Shown: positions 12,151 through 23,253 of the stretch, piece by piece
Layout: every line of letters starts with the position of its first letter
Numbering within the stretch: the first letter of the stretch is position 1
NCBI GenBank assembly: GCA_030248295.1
Contig: JASANH010000812.1
Coordinates: forward strand, 372,001-436,000
DNA from: Mesodorylaimus sp. YZB2_4
Lineage: Eukaryota; Nematoda; Enoplea; Dorylaimida; Dorylaimidae
DNA: 64,000 bases
Reading direction: 5' to 3'
Program-made: the position numbers and the translations under genes
Notes under the pieces: model-generated
What the model was told of the DNA's origin: nothing
Databases searched by the model: none
The model's input: only the letters and a program-made list of their open reading frames with translations

Positions 12151-14335
12151 GTCGATAATTCTGGACTCGTTGACCTGTAACAGAAGTTAATTAGTGTTTC
12201 GGCAATACTTTGCTCTGATCGTAAAACTTACTTTGCTCGTTGCCAGTGGGAAATGCAGAGGCGATGCCTTGGGGCGTTTAAAAATACATTGTGCGCACTG
12301 CTGGCGCGTTCCTGAATGCGCTATTAAAGTCTGCGTGTACAGCACTAGACTGCCACGTCAAGCGCATTCTTGACATTGCTGCAGTGCGACCATTCTTACG
12401 TGAACACTAGAGGAGTCGTCCAGGAGCGGATCTCGACATTTATCGTAATCGATAACTAGGCAGTGCAGAATAGAATATTCGGGCAGCAGCAATTCAGTAA
12501 TAGAGGCAGATCACAGCGTTTTTGGCTACACGCACGACGTCCAGGGACCGATCACCGAGTTCTGAGCTGACGAGCCCCATCACCCACCCCACCACCCCGT
12601 GCACCTTTTCCTTATGGGTATGTACTGTAGCGTAGTTCCGCGAAGAAGAATAAGCCCTAGCTTTTTTTTAATCTACCGCGAGTTCATGTGTACCTGCGGA
12701 TCAGGGTACAGTTTGACGACGCGGAAAAATTCAGGTTGACGCTTTATTGTCCAAGTAGTTTTGACTTATTGATAGTGTTGAAGCAACAGCTTCATTGGCA
12801 ATTACCTTTGCAGATTATGTTTTCGATCCCGCAACGCGTCTCTTAGCATTAAAGATCAGCAAACTGACTTTTTTTTATACGTTTGGGAAAAATAACCACT
12901 TTGCAAAAGGCAGGCGTATAATCTGCTCAAGCAGTTACGAATCCCCATTCATCTGTTCAGTCAGTTACAGATGTGAATTCGGCGTATGTCGTTAAAGATT
13001 ATGAGCACTTTGGTGTGCAGAAAAATTTAAATGAACACAGACTTTCTTAACCTGACGATGAGGGCAATTGCAAAAGTAGGACGAACAAGCCCGCGTTAGT
13101 GCAGTGGTTCAGCCATTGTCTGTCCTCCTTATTGCTTAGTAGCTAGTGGCTGGACTCGTCACCAGTTAATTATATCTGGCGGCAGAGTTACTGTAGGTTT
13201 GCGTCTCAGAAACCTCTTTGACCTGCTGTGGGTGACCCACTGGGATCGTCGAGCGGCTTCAAATGAAGAGAGTCCGGGTCGTGGCCAAAGTGTGTTGAGG
13301 CTTCTGCCTTTCACGCTGGCTGCGCACTGCCAGTGGTGGGTTAGACTCCCGCCTCTCCCGCCTGTGTAAAAAATGATTGTCGATTTATGTGTTCCTTAGC
13401 CGTCGAACGCGCTATACAGTGCTTGGCTATAGATTGAGTATGACATGGCATTAGAATGAAGCCAAACTAGCAGATAGTCTCGGCTGTCGAAAACTGGCAG
13501 GGTGCAAAGCCTACCCGCCATCGGGCCGGTACCTAAGATGCCTCCTTGCGGAGGTGCTCCATGCGGGCAAACACAGTAAGTTGGCGTGTGGCCCAGCTGG
13601 TAGGATTCATCTGCCGGCCATCCATAGACAAAATTAGGTTCTGCTCTAATGGGCAAAAAAAAAGTCGTATTTCTGAAACAGAAGTGGCATTGCAGCGTTT
13701 TAGCAGACCGTTTCAAACTTTGCAACAGAAAGATACGTTTATGCGTCCTATTTCATTAGGTAGGATACTTGTAAAGTGGGTAGAGAGTGTAGAAATACCA
13801 GACATACCAGGCACGTTTCTAGGAGACACTGTGCACATGTATATGCTGCACTGCACGCACGACTAAGCAACTGACTGTTTCGTGATCAAGTCATGACTAA
13901 TCATTTGTTGCAATCTAGTATCATGATCATTATGTACTTCAGCTCTTTCAGAAAAGTTTGACGACTCAATATTTTTGAGGGTCACATCAGAGTAACTGTT
14001 TCTTTGCATATTTGATCCTTTTTGGTGCATAGATATCACCTGCAATATTTGATTCTTCCAGGCTTTCTTTGCGATTAGTGTACAAGTGTGTGCTGTATAG
14101 GGTAACTTTCTCATCAGTGACGAAGGTACCCCGCAGTGGCACAGTAGACCCAGGTGGCGGTACCCTGCAAAAGGGAAGCTTGACGTCAATGTGTATCTGG
14201 TGGTGCTTATCTATGATTACTTTCGGGAACCATGTATGCTGCACGAATGCTGCGCTTTTGTGCGTTGGAGACACAAAACAACCATTTCTCCATTTTACCA
14301 AGAGACACTCTCCAATTTTTCTGTATGCTTCCCAA
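12151..14335. other. Intergenic, with a SINE-like copy
   Basis: No supported gene between the CTLD start at 12150 and the stop of the next minus-strand gene at 14336. The stretch at 13089-13340 is a SINE-like copy and 13510-13570 contains a short stretch similar to its tail. Confidence 0.4.
13089..13340 (+). mobile_element. tRNA-derived SINE, diverged copy
   Basis: Starts with a tRNA-like A-box segment (GCGTTAGTGCAGTGGTTCAG) matching the heads of the copies at 62191 (GTGGTGATGCAGTGGTTCGG) and 49230 (minus strand). GGCTGGACTCGTC follows at the same place as in the 28-kb copy, but the B box is decayed. A GGGTGACCCACTGG stretch downstream matches the body of the family. Confidence 0.5.
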
Positions 14336-16736
14336 CTAGTACATTATCGCCACTGTAAAATCACCACAAACGTTTTGGAAAACGCGTGAGCAAACCTTAT
14401 CACCGAAATGAAAGAAATTTTTCTCTCTTGTCACAAACAAACCGCGAGCTTGGTGAAATTCGCTAGAAATATGACTGAAGAAATTTACTACTTTTGTTAT
14501 GTTTTTTCTAGCAAATTTAATGCACTGATCTCTGGCGTCTTCCATTTCACCTTTAACTATTTCAAATAATTCTTCTTGAACAGACGTTTGCGTCATTGCG
14601 CCAAATTTCTCTTCGCACCAAGTTATCACCCCTGTTGTCTTCGACTTATCGTTAGAGTTCCCAAGCGATTTATAATCGCCACTCACAAAAAATTCGGGGT
14701 TAGCATGGTGCCTTATTCCGAGAAATGAAATCTCTGCGAAAGAGAATTCCTCTGACAAACACTTCCACAATTCCTCCGTAAAACCTTTATTGCACTGCGT
14801 AATTTTCGTGTTTAGAAGTTCCCAAATTTTCTTGTTGTAAATGCCTTCAAACTTTGTTAGCAGACTGTTTAGGAAATTTTCTAGAAGTATCAGACAGTGC
14901 TAAGAAAGAAACATGATTTAAATTGGGGTCGAAGTTGCAGCTAAAGTCACCATAACTTTGTATTTAAAAAAAAATAGTCAATAAGTAAGCAGAGGATCAA
15001 AAATAAAATTCACTTCCTCATAAAGAAGATTAAAAAGTTTACTTTTCGTAAACAGTATGTTCCTGGGCACGAGTGATTGATTCATACCGTTGGGGGCGGG
15101 AGCGTCGGTGTGAGCCAGTGACTTATCACATATAATATAGTCATGGTGCGACAAAGCTGGGCCGCAGTCGCACTGGGCTTGGATACTTGGTTCGGCTCTA
15201 GTCTTGGTAGTTCCTCCTTGGTGTCACCAAAAAGTTTCGTCCGCATGCCTATGTCTATATGGCCGGCGTGAAGTTGCTTGATGAACATCATCGACCCTAG
15301 TGTACAGTATTCTGTAGTAACTGCCATAAACACTAGCAAGCTCACCTGGTCCTATTCCAAATCATCATTCTTCAATTTGAATTTCCCGCCGCACATACCC
15401 ACAGTACAGCCAAATGACACTGCAGGTTTCTCATACCTCGTTGCGGTGAGAGCAACACATGGCTCTACTATATGTGATAAATCACTGGCTGCTAACAATA
15501 CTGTGATATTTAGATCAGCACTACCAAGTATAGGCATAAAAATCACAAATTGAAACTACAAATCACAAAATTATATCCAGCGGAGAAAGCATATTTTTAT
15601 AAAAAAAATTTCCTACATCAACCAATTTCTACTAAAAATTTTGATAATGATCGCCTTAGGATTTGACTATTGGCTCCAGATACCAAGTATATCTACAGTA
15701 TGATGCGACTCGCATCATGGCCCGCGACTTCTTCAATAAGATGGTATTGCAGGAACTGATAAGTTCACCCCATATACTAAGCTAACAAATTTAAAAAACC
15801 ATCCTGGCCTGTTCAAGAGCCCTGAATCGGCCATCCCTCCAATCCTCTAATTTTTTTTCTCTTACTTACGCTGATTTTCCGATTGCAGCTCCACTGTTTT
15901 CTGATCAGCTTTTTGGACGCCTAAACAAGCGCCGTTCAACATGCTCGCTCTAATCACGTCGGCTACAAAAATTGAAATAGTTATCATCAAAGTATTACGA
16001 TTTGATATATTTTTTGAAAGCATATCCCATAATTGTAATCCATACTGATCTTCCAACAGGAAAAAACGCATTTGTCGCAATGAGCCAGCTGGATTATACA
16101 TGATACAATATTTTACAAATTCTTCTACTGGCTTCTTGCCTGGATCTTGTAACATATGCACATATTTTTTGTCCACGTAAGCCAATTCGTCTTGTATTTT
16201 TTTATAACTTTCTATCACTATTGAAGCGAATACTTTATTTTGTAGCGATTGGAATTCTTTCGATAACATTTGTGTTGCATTCTCAATTTTATTGAAGCCA
16301 TTATGCAATCCAGCAAATCCATCTTTTATTGCTTGAATATTTTCTTGATTTTTTTGATAATCCCCTCCTCCAAAACCAAAAAATGAACTTAATATGTTTG
16401 TACCAAGGGTTACAATACCTCCAAAAGCCGGGTGTAATTTTGATGCCGCATTCTGAAAGCTCAAAAAATTTAACTATTTTGTTTCAAAAAATTTACAGAG
16501 CTTACTTGTAAAGAATTTATACCACTGGAAATTTTATTCTGAACTTTACTGAAAACCTTGCCGATTGAAGGAACAGCTACGCCAAGTGCCGATGTTACAG
16601 TTTCTGAATATTGAGCGACAGTGGCCGCTATTTTGACTCCTTTCAGAATAGCCATCGGTGGAAAGGTGTCAGAAGGTTTCAAAAGAGTGCTTATAACAAC
16701 GACGAAAAAGAGAAAATTATTTTTTAGACGAAACAT
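14336..16736 (-). CDS. Secreted helical protein of unrecognised family (paralogue 1)
   Basis: Three exons, 16736-16506, 16452-15870 and 14880-14336, give 452 residues with consistent phases (0, then 1). A hydrophobic N-terminus (NFLFFVVVISTLL) predicts secretion. Exon 2 carries a Gly-rich stretch (FFGFGGGDYQ), a long helical part (coiled-coil-like NIQAIKDGFAGLHNGFNKIE), and a hydrophobic segment (NTLMITISIFVADVIRASML). Exon 3 has a conserved core with TGVITWCEEKFGAMTQTS and ends with an ICG/VCG-type Cys near the C-terminus. The divergent neighbour at 16945 is clearly homologous over the full length with the same intron positions. The layout resembles rapunzel-type proteins of fish, but this is a weak impression and no function is claimed. 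The 989-bp second intron acceptor was set by the paralogue alignment, since an upstream CTTAG acceptor breaks phase. Confidence 0.8.
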
Positions 16737-16944
16737 TTTCTTACTATACGATTTTTAGTTTTTTTTACTTCAGGTCTGGAGAGGAAAAGGTGCAACAAAC
16801 TTAGCGGAAGTAGCAATTTTTTCACAATAAAATGGCTTGATAACCACTTATTGTGTCATAATGTCATCCTGAATTATCAATGAATGGAAGATTAAACTTT
16901 TATTAAAAGGCCGACATCTCAGGCGTCCAAAGATCTTTTCAAAC
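16737..16944. promoter_or_regulatory. Shared divergent promoter with paired TTGATAA sites
   Basis: Only 208 bp separate the two start codons, so both paralogues must use this interval or each other's first exon for control. TTGATAA at 16837-16843 and its inverse TTATCAA at 16874-16880 fit the TGATAA core bound by intestinal GATA factors in nematodes. Use of these sites is inferred. Confidence 0.5.
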
Positions 16945-19900
16945 ATGTCGGCAAGCGTTTATGTAATTTTAGTATTTTTCGCTGTGACTATTATTAATAG
17001 TCACAGTTTGAAAATGGGGAAATTCTCAGCTGGATTGTCAAAAATCAAAGCGAATGTCAAGAAAGCGACTGATGCGATGAAAACTGTTGATACTCAAATT
17101 GCAAAAGCTACTGGACTTATTGACACTGTTAAAGGAAAAGTAACAGGGGGTATTGTATCGCTCAAAGTGAGTTTTACAATCAGTTTATGGTTTCCACCCA
17201 GCCTTGTTGTGGACTTTTTGGAAACCTATCGAAAATATGTTTTCAGAAAGGTCGCCTGTATCAGAAATACTGTGTAGTGTACCTGACGCTTTCAGCTGTA
17301 GATATCACTTAAAAAAGAGTCAATGCTTGCTACTGGACCTTGAATTTTGTTCTCAAGTTGAAGTGCATACAGTAGGCACACAAAAGGGATTTAGTATGAA
17401 ACAGGAGGAAAGGTAAACAGATGCCAAAACAAGTTGAAACTAACTTTTTTAAGTCGGATAATCATGATTGGATACTGAATAATCTTCAATGCGACGGGTC
17501 CCTTTGCTCTGTACGTTTCAGCGATAAGGAGGGTTCATGTCTGCGACAATATTGTAGATAAAAATATGCTCTATCGATTTGCTGTCTTTGTTTTGCTCTT
17601 ATTGCTTTCATTACGTCTACATACGAATTTAACGAATTTTTCCCATTACAAGCGCAATAAGTTACGAAACATCAAGCCGCGAAGTTATATTTGCTTGATA
17701 GGGCACAGTTTTCTCCACAAAATTGTCGCTGACATCAAAATGGGTTACCGCTAAAAATTTTCGAGAAAAATCGCCTGGAAGCGGCAACCCCGCGAATTTG
17801 GGGCGCGACAAAGGAGCGATGACTAATCAGGCCCAAGGATCGACCAGCATCATCTCCTAGGTCCAGGTCCTGCATTCGGTTTCAAAGGCTGAATCAAAGC
17901 CGCCCAGACCGAGTGGGTCTGTGGGTTGGGTTGGTTATGTCCTTGGCTGTAGTTTTGGTTGGGGATTGGTCAAAATTTCTGGGTTGGGTTGTGTCAGATA
18001 GCGAGACCCAGAAACTAGAACGGTCACGGATTCGCGCTCACAATTGTCTCCCAAAGTTGTTTAAACGATTCAATGGTTTAGGAGAACGAAAATTGTCAGT
18101 TCAGCTATTTAAAAAATATGTACACTACAACCTTAAAAAAAGTAGTGTTTAACTTTAAATTTTTAAAATTGAAGATATCTGGCAGCAAAGATGTGTTGGG
18201 TTGAACTTTCAAAAATGACATGGGTATGGAATGACCTGCCGGATAGGGTGTCGTCCCCATGAGTCTAGGTTTGGATCCAGTCGAAGATTGAAAAATTAGG
18301 TAAGGTCAAATTTTAGACCCAATGCAGTTCTAGGCCTGAATCATATCTTTCTCCCATCTGCCGTGACCCATTAAAGTGGTTTAGCTCTAGTCACTCAAGT
18401 GGCCATTCTTTCACACAACTTAAGCTCACAGCTCGTGATCAGCTAGCCCTTATGTAGCTAACAGGTTCAATCATTTATAGTAAACAGAAACCCATGTGTT
18501 ATAGTACGTATACACGTTTAGCCCATCTCCCAGTTCGACACGGCTTGAGCATCGAAAGAACTCATTTTGTGTAAATTTTTTTTCAGAGCAGTTGCTAACT
18601 ACTGTGGCTGGCGCGTGTTGCATTTGCGCTTTTCCACTCTCTGGGCAACAGAGTATCTGCGCATATATATTGGAAGTGGCGTGGGATATCCCGTGCACAT
18701 CAGCCTAGCGTGGGTACTTTGTTGCACAGAGACAGTGTTGCCAACCTGAAACAACACGACCGGCGAAAGCTGAGATAAAAACCGGCGAAAAACCGGCGAC
18801 AAAACAAGTGACCGGCGACAGAAAACCGGCGATCACAAAATGCATCAAAACACAGCGCTACTTTGTATACTTTTACTTCACATCAGCAACTCGTGCATTT
18901 CGCATTACCGAAAAACAAAAATCGCCTTTTGCTGCCACTTCCTATAGGACTGTTTCAACAAGCACTGTAATCATGAATTATTTCCCAAAATTTAAAACTG
19001 TCTCCGTCAACGACCAACTCTTCTACCTCTCTTATGATCGTATATATTTTCCTAAAAGCGACCTTGGAGTTTTTTGATGGCAGATTCGTCTTCTTCAGGG
19101 TTCAAACTATTGGGGAAGATTTCCCTATTTTCCCAGGTTTTTGAGACAATAATCCGATCTTTCCCCTACATTTTTACCCTGACCTAGACTTGGTAGAAGA
19201 ATTTTTAACTGGTTACATCTCCTAATCATGACATTTACAGATGAAGCCGTTGAAGAAGATGAAGCGATACCAATCCTTTAAACCACTTCATATTGTAAAA
19301 ACGCCAAACTTTAAGCCTTAAAATGCAGCCTCTCAGTTTCTTGTAAATTTGGTTCTGAACCTACCATTTTCCCTGAGTTTTACGGGGAAAATAGGAAATT
19401 CCCTTGAAAAGTGTTCCAACCTTATATGAGCCGTATTTTTGCAAATTATCCAAGAGAATGGACGAAATGCTCAGGCATGACTTAGGCAGTAGGAATAATA
19501 ACCTAAAGTGATGGGGCTGCAGGGCATCTAACGACGTACTGCCCAGAAAGTTCGAAACGAAATAAAAAATAACTAGATAAGCGTTTCCAAATTTTTAAGC
19601 AAAAAAAAAGGGTGAGAAGAGGAAAAAGGAGATACACAGCAAGCTTGTGGACTGGGTTTAAATGATATGTCCGTACTTGGCACAGAAAAAGAGAATGCGT
19701 CAACATCAAAGCTGGCCAAAGCCAAAGTTTACACACTGTAGTGCTGGAGAATGAAGCTTCCAGAACCGGCGACAAAACCGGCGATATTGAGGCTGACCGG
19801 CGAACGGAACCGGCGAAGGTACCCGACCGGCGAAAAACCGGCGACAGGGTCACAAACCGGCGACAAATCGCCGGTTTCCGGCGAAGTTGGCAACACTGCA

Positions 19901-21690
19901 CAGAGACCTTTTCCAGCCTGTCTAACACGGATCTACTTGTGCTGTCCGTGCTGTCTAAAGGCGCATTTAAAGTCGACAAAATTTCTACTCCTACCCCTAG
20001 GGTCGGTGTAGTGGCCATATACTTAAGCGTATGCTATTACTCCTGCCCTAGGGGTAGGTGTAGAAATTTTGTCGACTATAAATGCGCCTTAACAACATAA
20101 CATATGTGCAACATTACGCTTGGGTAAATCTAAGTTTCAGATAGGCCACGATACTGTACTAGCACACGTCATAGTCAGGCATGGAAAAGTACTATAAGAG
20201 GAAAATCTTGTGTCAATCATTCGCAAGGCGGAAAGATAGGCTTGTAAATATGTCTGGCGCATCAACACTCTTTTTTATGTACCCATAACAAAGTAATCAG
20301 AAGAGCAACAACTCGACAAAAAATCTGTCTGAAATTTCAGAATCAAAAAAGCGTTTTTGTAGCTGAGACATTTTCTTATCTCCTCAAAAAGTAACGTAGC
20401 CCAGCAACAAGAGCCCAATTATCAGGCTCTTTTCACGAATCCCACTTTTTAATGTACTATTCACTCAGAATGCAATGGATATATTGCCCGACGCTTTGAA
20501 TTCAGTCTCTTCGATCACAGCCACAATAGCAAGTGGACAAAAAGAGGAAACAAAAAATCTACCGGATGCTGTTAATATCGATGACTCGGATTTACAGGAC
20601 GTTTTGAAAAAGGAGTTACAGGAAATGCATAAACGAATAAATAATATTGATAAAAATTTACATGGGTTAGAAAAAGATTTCGGTCAATTCGTACTTCATT
20701 TTGCCAAAAATACTGCTTTGCAACTTTATAAAGAAAAAGTTTCTTCAAAACTTCATCAAATTAGCGGCTTATATCAAGATTTCTTAGCTCATCCTAGTCC
20801 GTATCATTTTAAATTATTTATGAAAAAATGCGAGTTTGAAGGTAATCCAGAAGAAATTCGAATTTTTATATTGCAACGTTTAACTTATAATAAATTGGAC
20901 GAAAGTTTGGCGGAAAGTTTGATTAGAGCTGTTCAAAATCGGGACGATTTAATGAAATATATAGCCATGTTTATCGGGGACGTAGTTCGAGCCACCACTT
21001 TACAAATGTCCTGTTTGGGGGCGAAAGGGGAGAGTGAAGTTGATATTGCACGTCATCAAAAACATGCGAGTAAGTGATTAATTTTTTTTTAATTCGATGT
21101 GATTTAGAATGGTTTTTTCAGGAAGCGATTTAAGCAATATCACAGATGCCTTACATGTATTGCATGATAGAAAATTCAAAGAATTTTTCACTGAGAGCGT
21201 CAACAAAATAAAAGATCAATCGATCTTTCAAATTAAACAACAATTATCGAGCGAGTACCCATTCGCCCAATGGTTCGTTGCATCATATGTTAATCTGTCT
21301 GTCAAGAAAAGGGAACATGGCAACAGGGATATATTCACTACACGAAATGGGCAACATCCGAATTTGTACGTGGTTTGGTGCGAGCCTCAAGTTGGCTTCA
21401 TGACAAGGGCATCTCTGAGCAAACAATTATTGCATATGGCTGGAATAGATTTCGACGAGTTGAAGATTCCCTGTTCGAAATATGCTTCACAAAACACCAC
21501 TCACACAGTCGAAGCTGCGCACGCATTTTTGGATAATCGCTCGCCCGTTTATAGCGACGCCACTGGCTCCTTGTTATTGTCACTTCAACCAAATGACGAT
21601 TCTAATTTTGATTATACTGGTGGAACAGCGTGCACTGAGTATTTCGAATCCATTTGTGGGGCTGATATTTCGTGTGTATTGACCATATAA
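16945..21690 (+). CDS. Secreted helical protein of unrecognised family (paralogue 2)
   Basis: Exons 16945-17166, 20469-21069 and 21122-21690 give 463 residues. The first exon encodes a signal peptide (ASVYVILVFFAVTIINSHS) and a basic helix ending IVSLK; the GTGAGT donor at 17167 and the TTCACTCAG acceptor join in phase 0, exactly as in the neighbour (SLQ|NAA versus SLK|NAM). Exon 2 carries coiled-coil-like helices, KLFMKKCEFEGNPEEIRIFI and a hydrophobic stretch MKYIAMFIGDVVRATTL. Exon 3 has VVWCEPQVGFMTRASLSKQL, matching VITWCEEKFGAMTQTSVQEE of the partner, and ends CTEYFESICGADISCVLTI. Shared Trp-Cys-Glu and the terminal Cys pattern suggest a disulphide-stabilised domain. The first intron is 3.3 kb and full of mobile elements; the second is 52 bp. 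No family name can be given with confidence. Confidence 0.8.
17861..18343. mobile_element. Candidate small element with iterated GGGTTGG words
   Basis: AGGTCCAGGTCCTGCATTCG at the left matches, as an inverted repeat with several mismatches, AGGCCTAGAACTGCATTGGG read from the minus strand at about 18343. GGGTTGGGTT words follow the left end (17928-17940 and 17982-17990). Located in the long first intron of paralogue 2. Ends are approximate. Confidence 0.4.
18734..19897. mobile_element. Non-autonomous DNA transposon with ACCGGCGA arrays and a 10-bp target duplication
   Basis: Terminal inverted repeats AGTGTTGCCAAC (18734) and GTTGGCAACACT (ending 19897) are flanked by the direct repeat GCACAGAGAC at 18724-18733 and 19898-19907. 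Next to each end lies an array of ACCGGCGA words: about five on the left (18761-18832) and eight on the right (19764-19866), nearly all in the same orientation, with one inverted copy (TCGCCGGT) beside the right end. The 1.16-kb element has no transposase frame. A 9-11 bp target duplication is typical of Mutator-like elements, so that superfamily is the best guess. It sits in the first intron of paralogue 2. Confidence 0.85.
19958..20090. mobile_element. MITE with 45-bp terminal inverted repeats
   Basis: AAGGCGCATTTAAAGTCGAC at the left and its inverse at the right pair over about 45 bp with very few mismatches, out to the CCCTAGGG-like inner end, leaving a loop of about 42 bp. Lies 60 bp from the ACCGGCGA element in the same intron. 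Confidence 0.8.
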
Positions 21691-22455
21691 CAAAAATTTG
21701 CTGGGAAAGTGAAATATATGTAGTTCCGATTATGATCGGTGTACCAGTACGTTAGTGCGAGTGTGCCCTGGGTCATACCACGTCATCAAATGTAGGTATG
21801 ATGTTGAAAGATGCGGCCTATGAAAGTATTCCCGCATAATATAATATTCCTCGTTAAAATATGCCTGAAAGTTACCCCGGAAAGCAAGGTCGAAGTTGCA
21901 GGATCTGAGGTCACCTTCGAAACACCAGTGTCCTCCTTGCACACCAACCCTCACGTCCATGTACAGCTTAAGACACCAGGGCCAGAATCTGATGTAATGT
22001 AAGAGCGTATAAAGAAGGACTTTTCAATGGTGTTTCCTCAAAATCCGCACAGCTGAACTTCCCAGATTACGAAATTTTTGCTCAAACCCCACCAGTACGA
22101 TATGCATACCATTCGAAAAAGTATGATACCCGCTAAGAGGCACTTTCACGATGTTTCCAGGGTTACGGATCCACGCGACTAGGCGTCCACCTGCGACTTC
22201 TTGCGACCGCAACGAAATCAAGGTGCGTGGTCGCTCGCTCGCGAAATTCAAATTTTGCGAACATGCAGCCGGTCACTATGGACAGAGAACCAGATGCTTG
22301 CCGCTTGAGCTTTAACGAAAAGGTCTTTCCGACTGTTTTAGTCGTAGGCTTAGGAGGATTCTAGGCGTCGAAAAAGCTTAGGCTTAGGCTTAGGTAATTT
22401 TTTTGAGGCGCCGGATTGCCGCCGTCAGAAGAAATTTACGCCAAGCCTAAGCCTA
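21691..22455. other. Intergenic, left arm of an inverted repeat and TTAGGC words
   Basis: No gene seen. It contains the left arm (22130-22232) of an inverted repeat and a cluster of TTAGGC-type words (22342-22458) directly at the left border of the segmental duplication. Confidence 0.5.
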
Positions 22456-22812
22456 AACCATTTTCGAGCCAAAAATTCATTTTAGTCTGAGCCTCAAATC
22501 AATCGCAAAGAATCTTTTTCTGTAAGCCACATCTGCAACACGCGTTTTTTGCTTGAACTTTTTGCTTTTTGCTTTGCTTTGCGTTTTTTGCTAAGCACAA
22601 TGCCAAAGATATACTAGCGATAAGCCTGCAGTAACCCTTAAGGCCACACATCAGGGCTACGAGTAGAACTAGAAATAAAAACAACTGGCCTAGCGCGTCT
22701 CTGTCGACGCAAGCGACCACGCACCTTGATTTCGTTGCGGTCGCGAGAAGTCGCAGGTGGACGCCTAGTCGCGTGGATCCGTAACCCTGGACACATCGTA
22801 GAAGTGCCGCTA
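22130..22812. repeat. Inverted repeat, two arms of about 100 bp
   Basis: Arm one, 22130-22232 (through GGGTTACGGATCCACGCGAC), and arm two, 22704-22812, are reverse complements at high identity, with about 470 bp between them. The left border of the segmental duplication (22456) falls between the arms; the second duplicate (37992-38100) has only arm two. Confidence 0.8.
22342..22458. repeat. Interstitial TTAGGC-like repeats in both orientations
   Basis: GCTTAGGCTTAGGCTTAGG lies at about 22377-22396 and GCCAAGCCTAAGCCTAAACC at 22440-22459, facing each other. TTAGGC is the nematode telomere unit. With only two or three full units per side and the opposed orientation, this may equally be another iterated-word foldback element. 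Confidence 0.6.
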
Positions 22813-23177
22813 AAAGTGAGGTGAATCTCACTCTTCATCGCTCGACTAACAGAGTAGCCACCAGCGTTGTTACAGTTAACTGAAACTGAAACTGAATCTA
22901 TCAGTCAACTGAATCTTTTTAATTCAATTAACTGAAATAGAATCTCCTCACCAAAACTGAAACTCTGACTGAATCTTTTTAGAATCACTTAAATTCAGTT
23001 TTCGACTCACTACGCTTTTTAGAATTAGTAATCTGTTAGCGGATTTTCGTGCAGATCTCAAAGAGCAAAGAAACGCAGCTAGACGGATTGCTGGTTGAAA
23101 TCATCTTTATCGCGAGTTGGAGGTGTATTTTGTTATCGTAAAAAATCGATGCATTCGAATTTTGGTCCAAATATAAA

Positions 23178-23253
23178 TCTGTTTTCTTCGAGAATATACA
23201 CGCCCCCACGTTACCGCATAAGCCGCATGTACATTCTCAAGGATAAGAGATAG
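23178..23253 (+). pseudogene. Captured fragment of a CTLD terminal exon inside the transposon
   Basis: This stretch aligns with one single-base gap to the last exon of the CTLD-like fragment at 34533-34607, including the stop codon region: TGTACATTCTCAAGGATAAG here, TGTACATTCCCAAAGAGAAC there. The implied end is MYILKDKR-stop versus VYIPKENR-stop. The related element at 32032-33230 lacks these bases at the matching place. Hence the piece was gained by the element, or lost from the other copy. The duplicate carries it at 38466-38541. Confidence 0.65.

Noticed and set aside
15278..15553. Plus-strand frame of 91 codons with protein-like composition
   Set aside because: It lies wholly in an intron of the minus-strand paralogue 1 and runs through a CHR/E2F-type site; no homologous partner was seen.
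22342..22459. A true telomere or chromosome end
   Set aside because: Only two to three units per side, in opposite orientations, with unique DNA on both sides.
22499..22838. Minus-strand frames of 66 and 110 codons, duplicated at 37787-38126
   Set aside because: They cover an arm of the inverted repeat; conservation is explained by the duplication.
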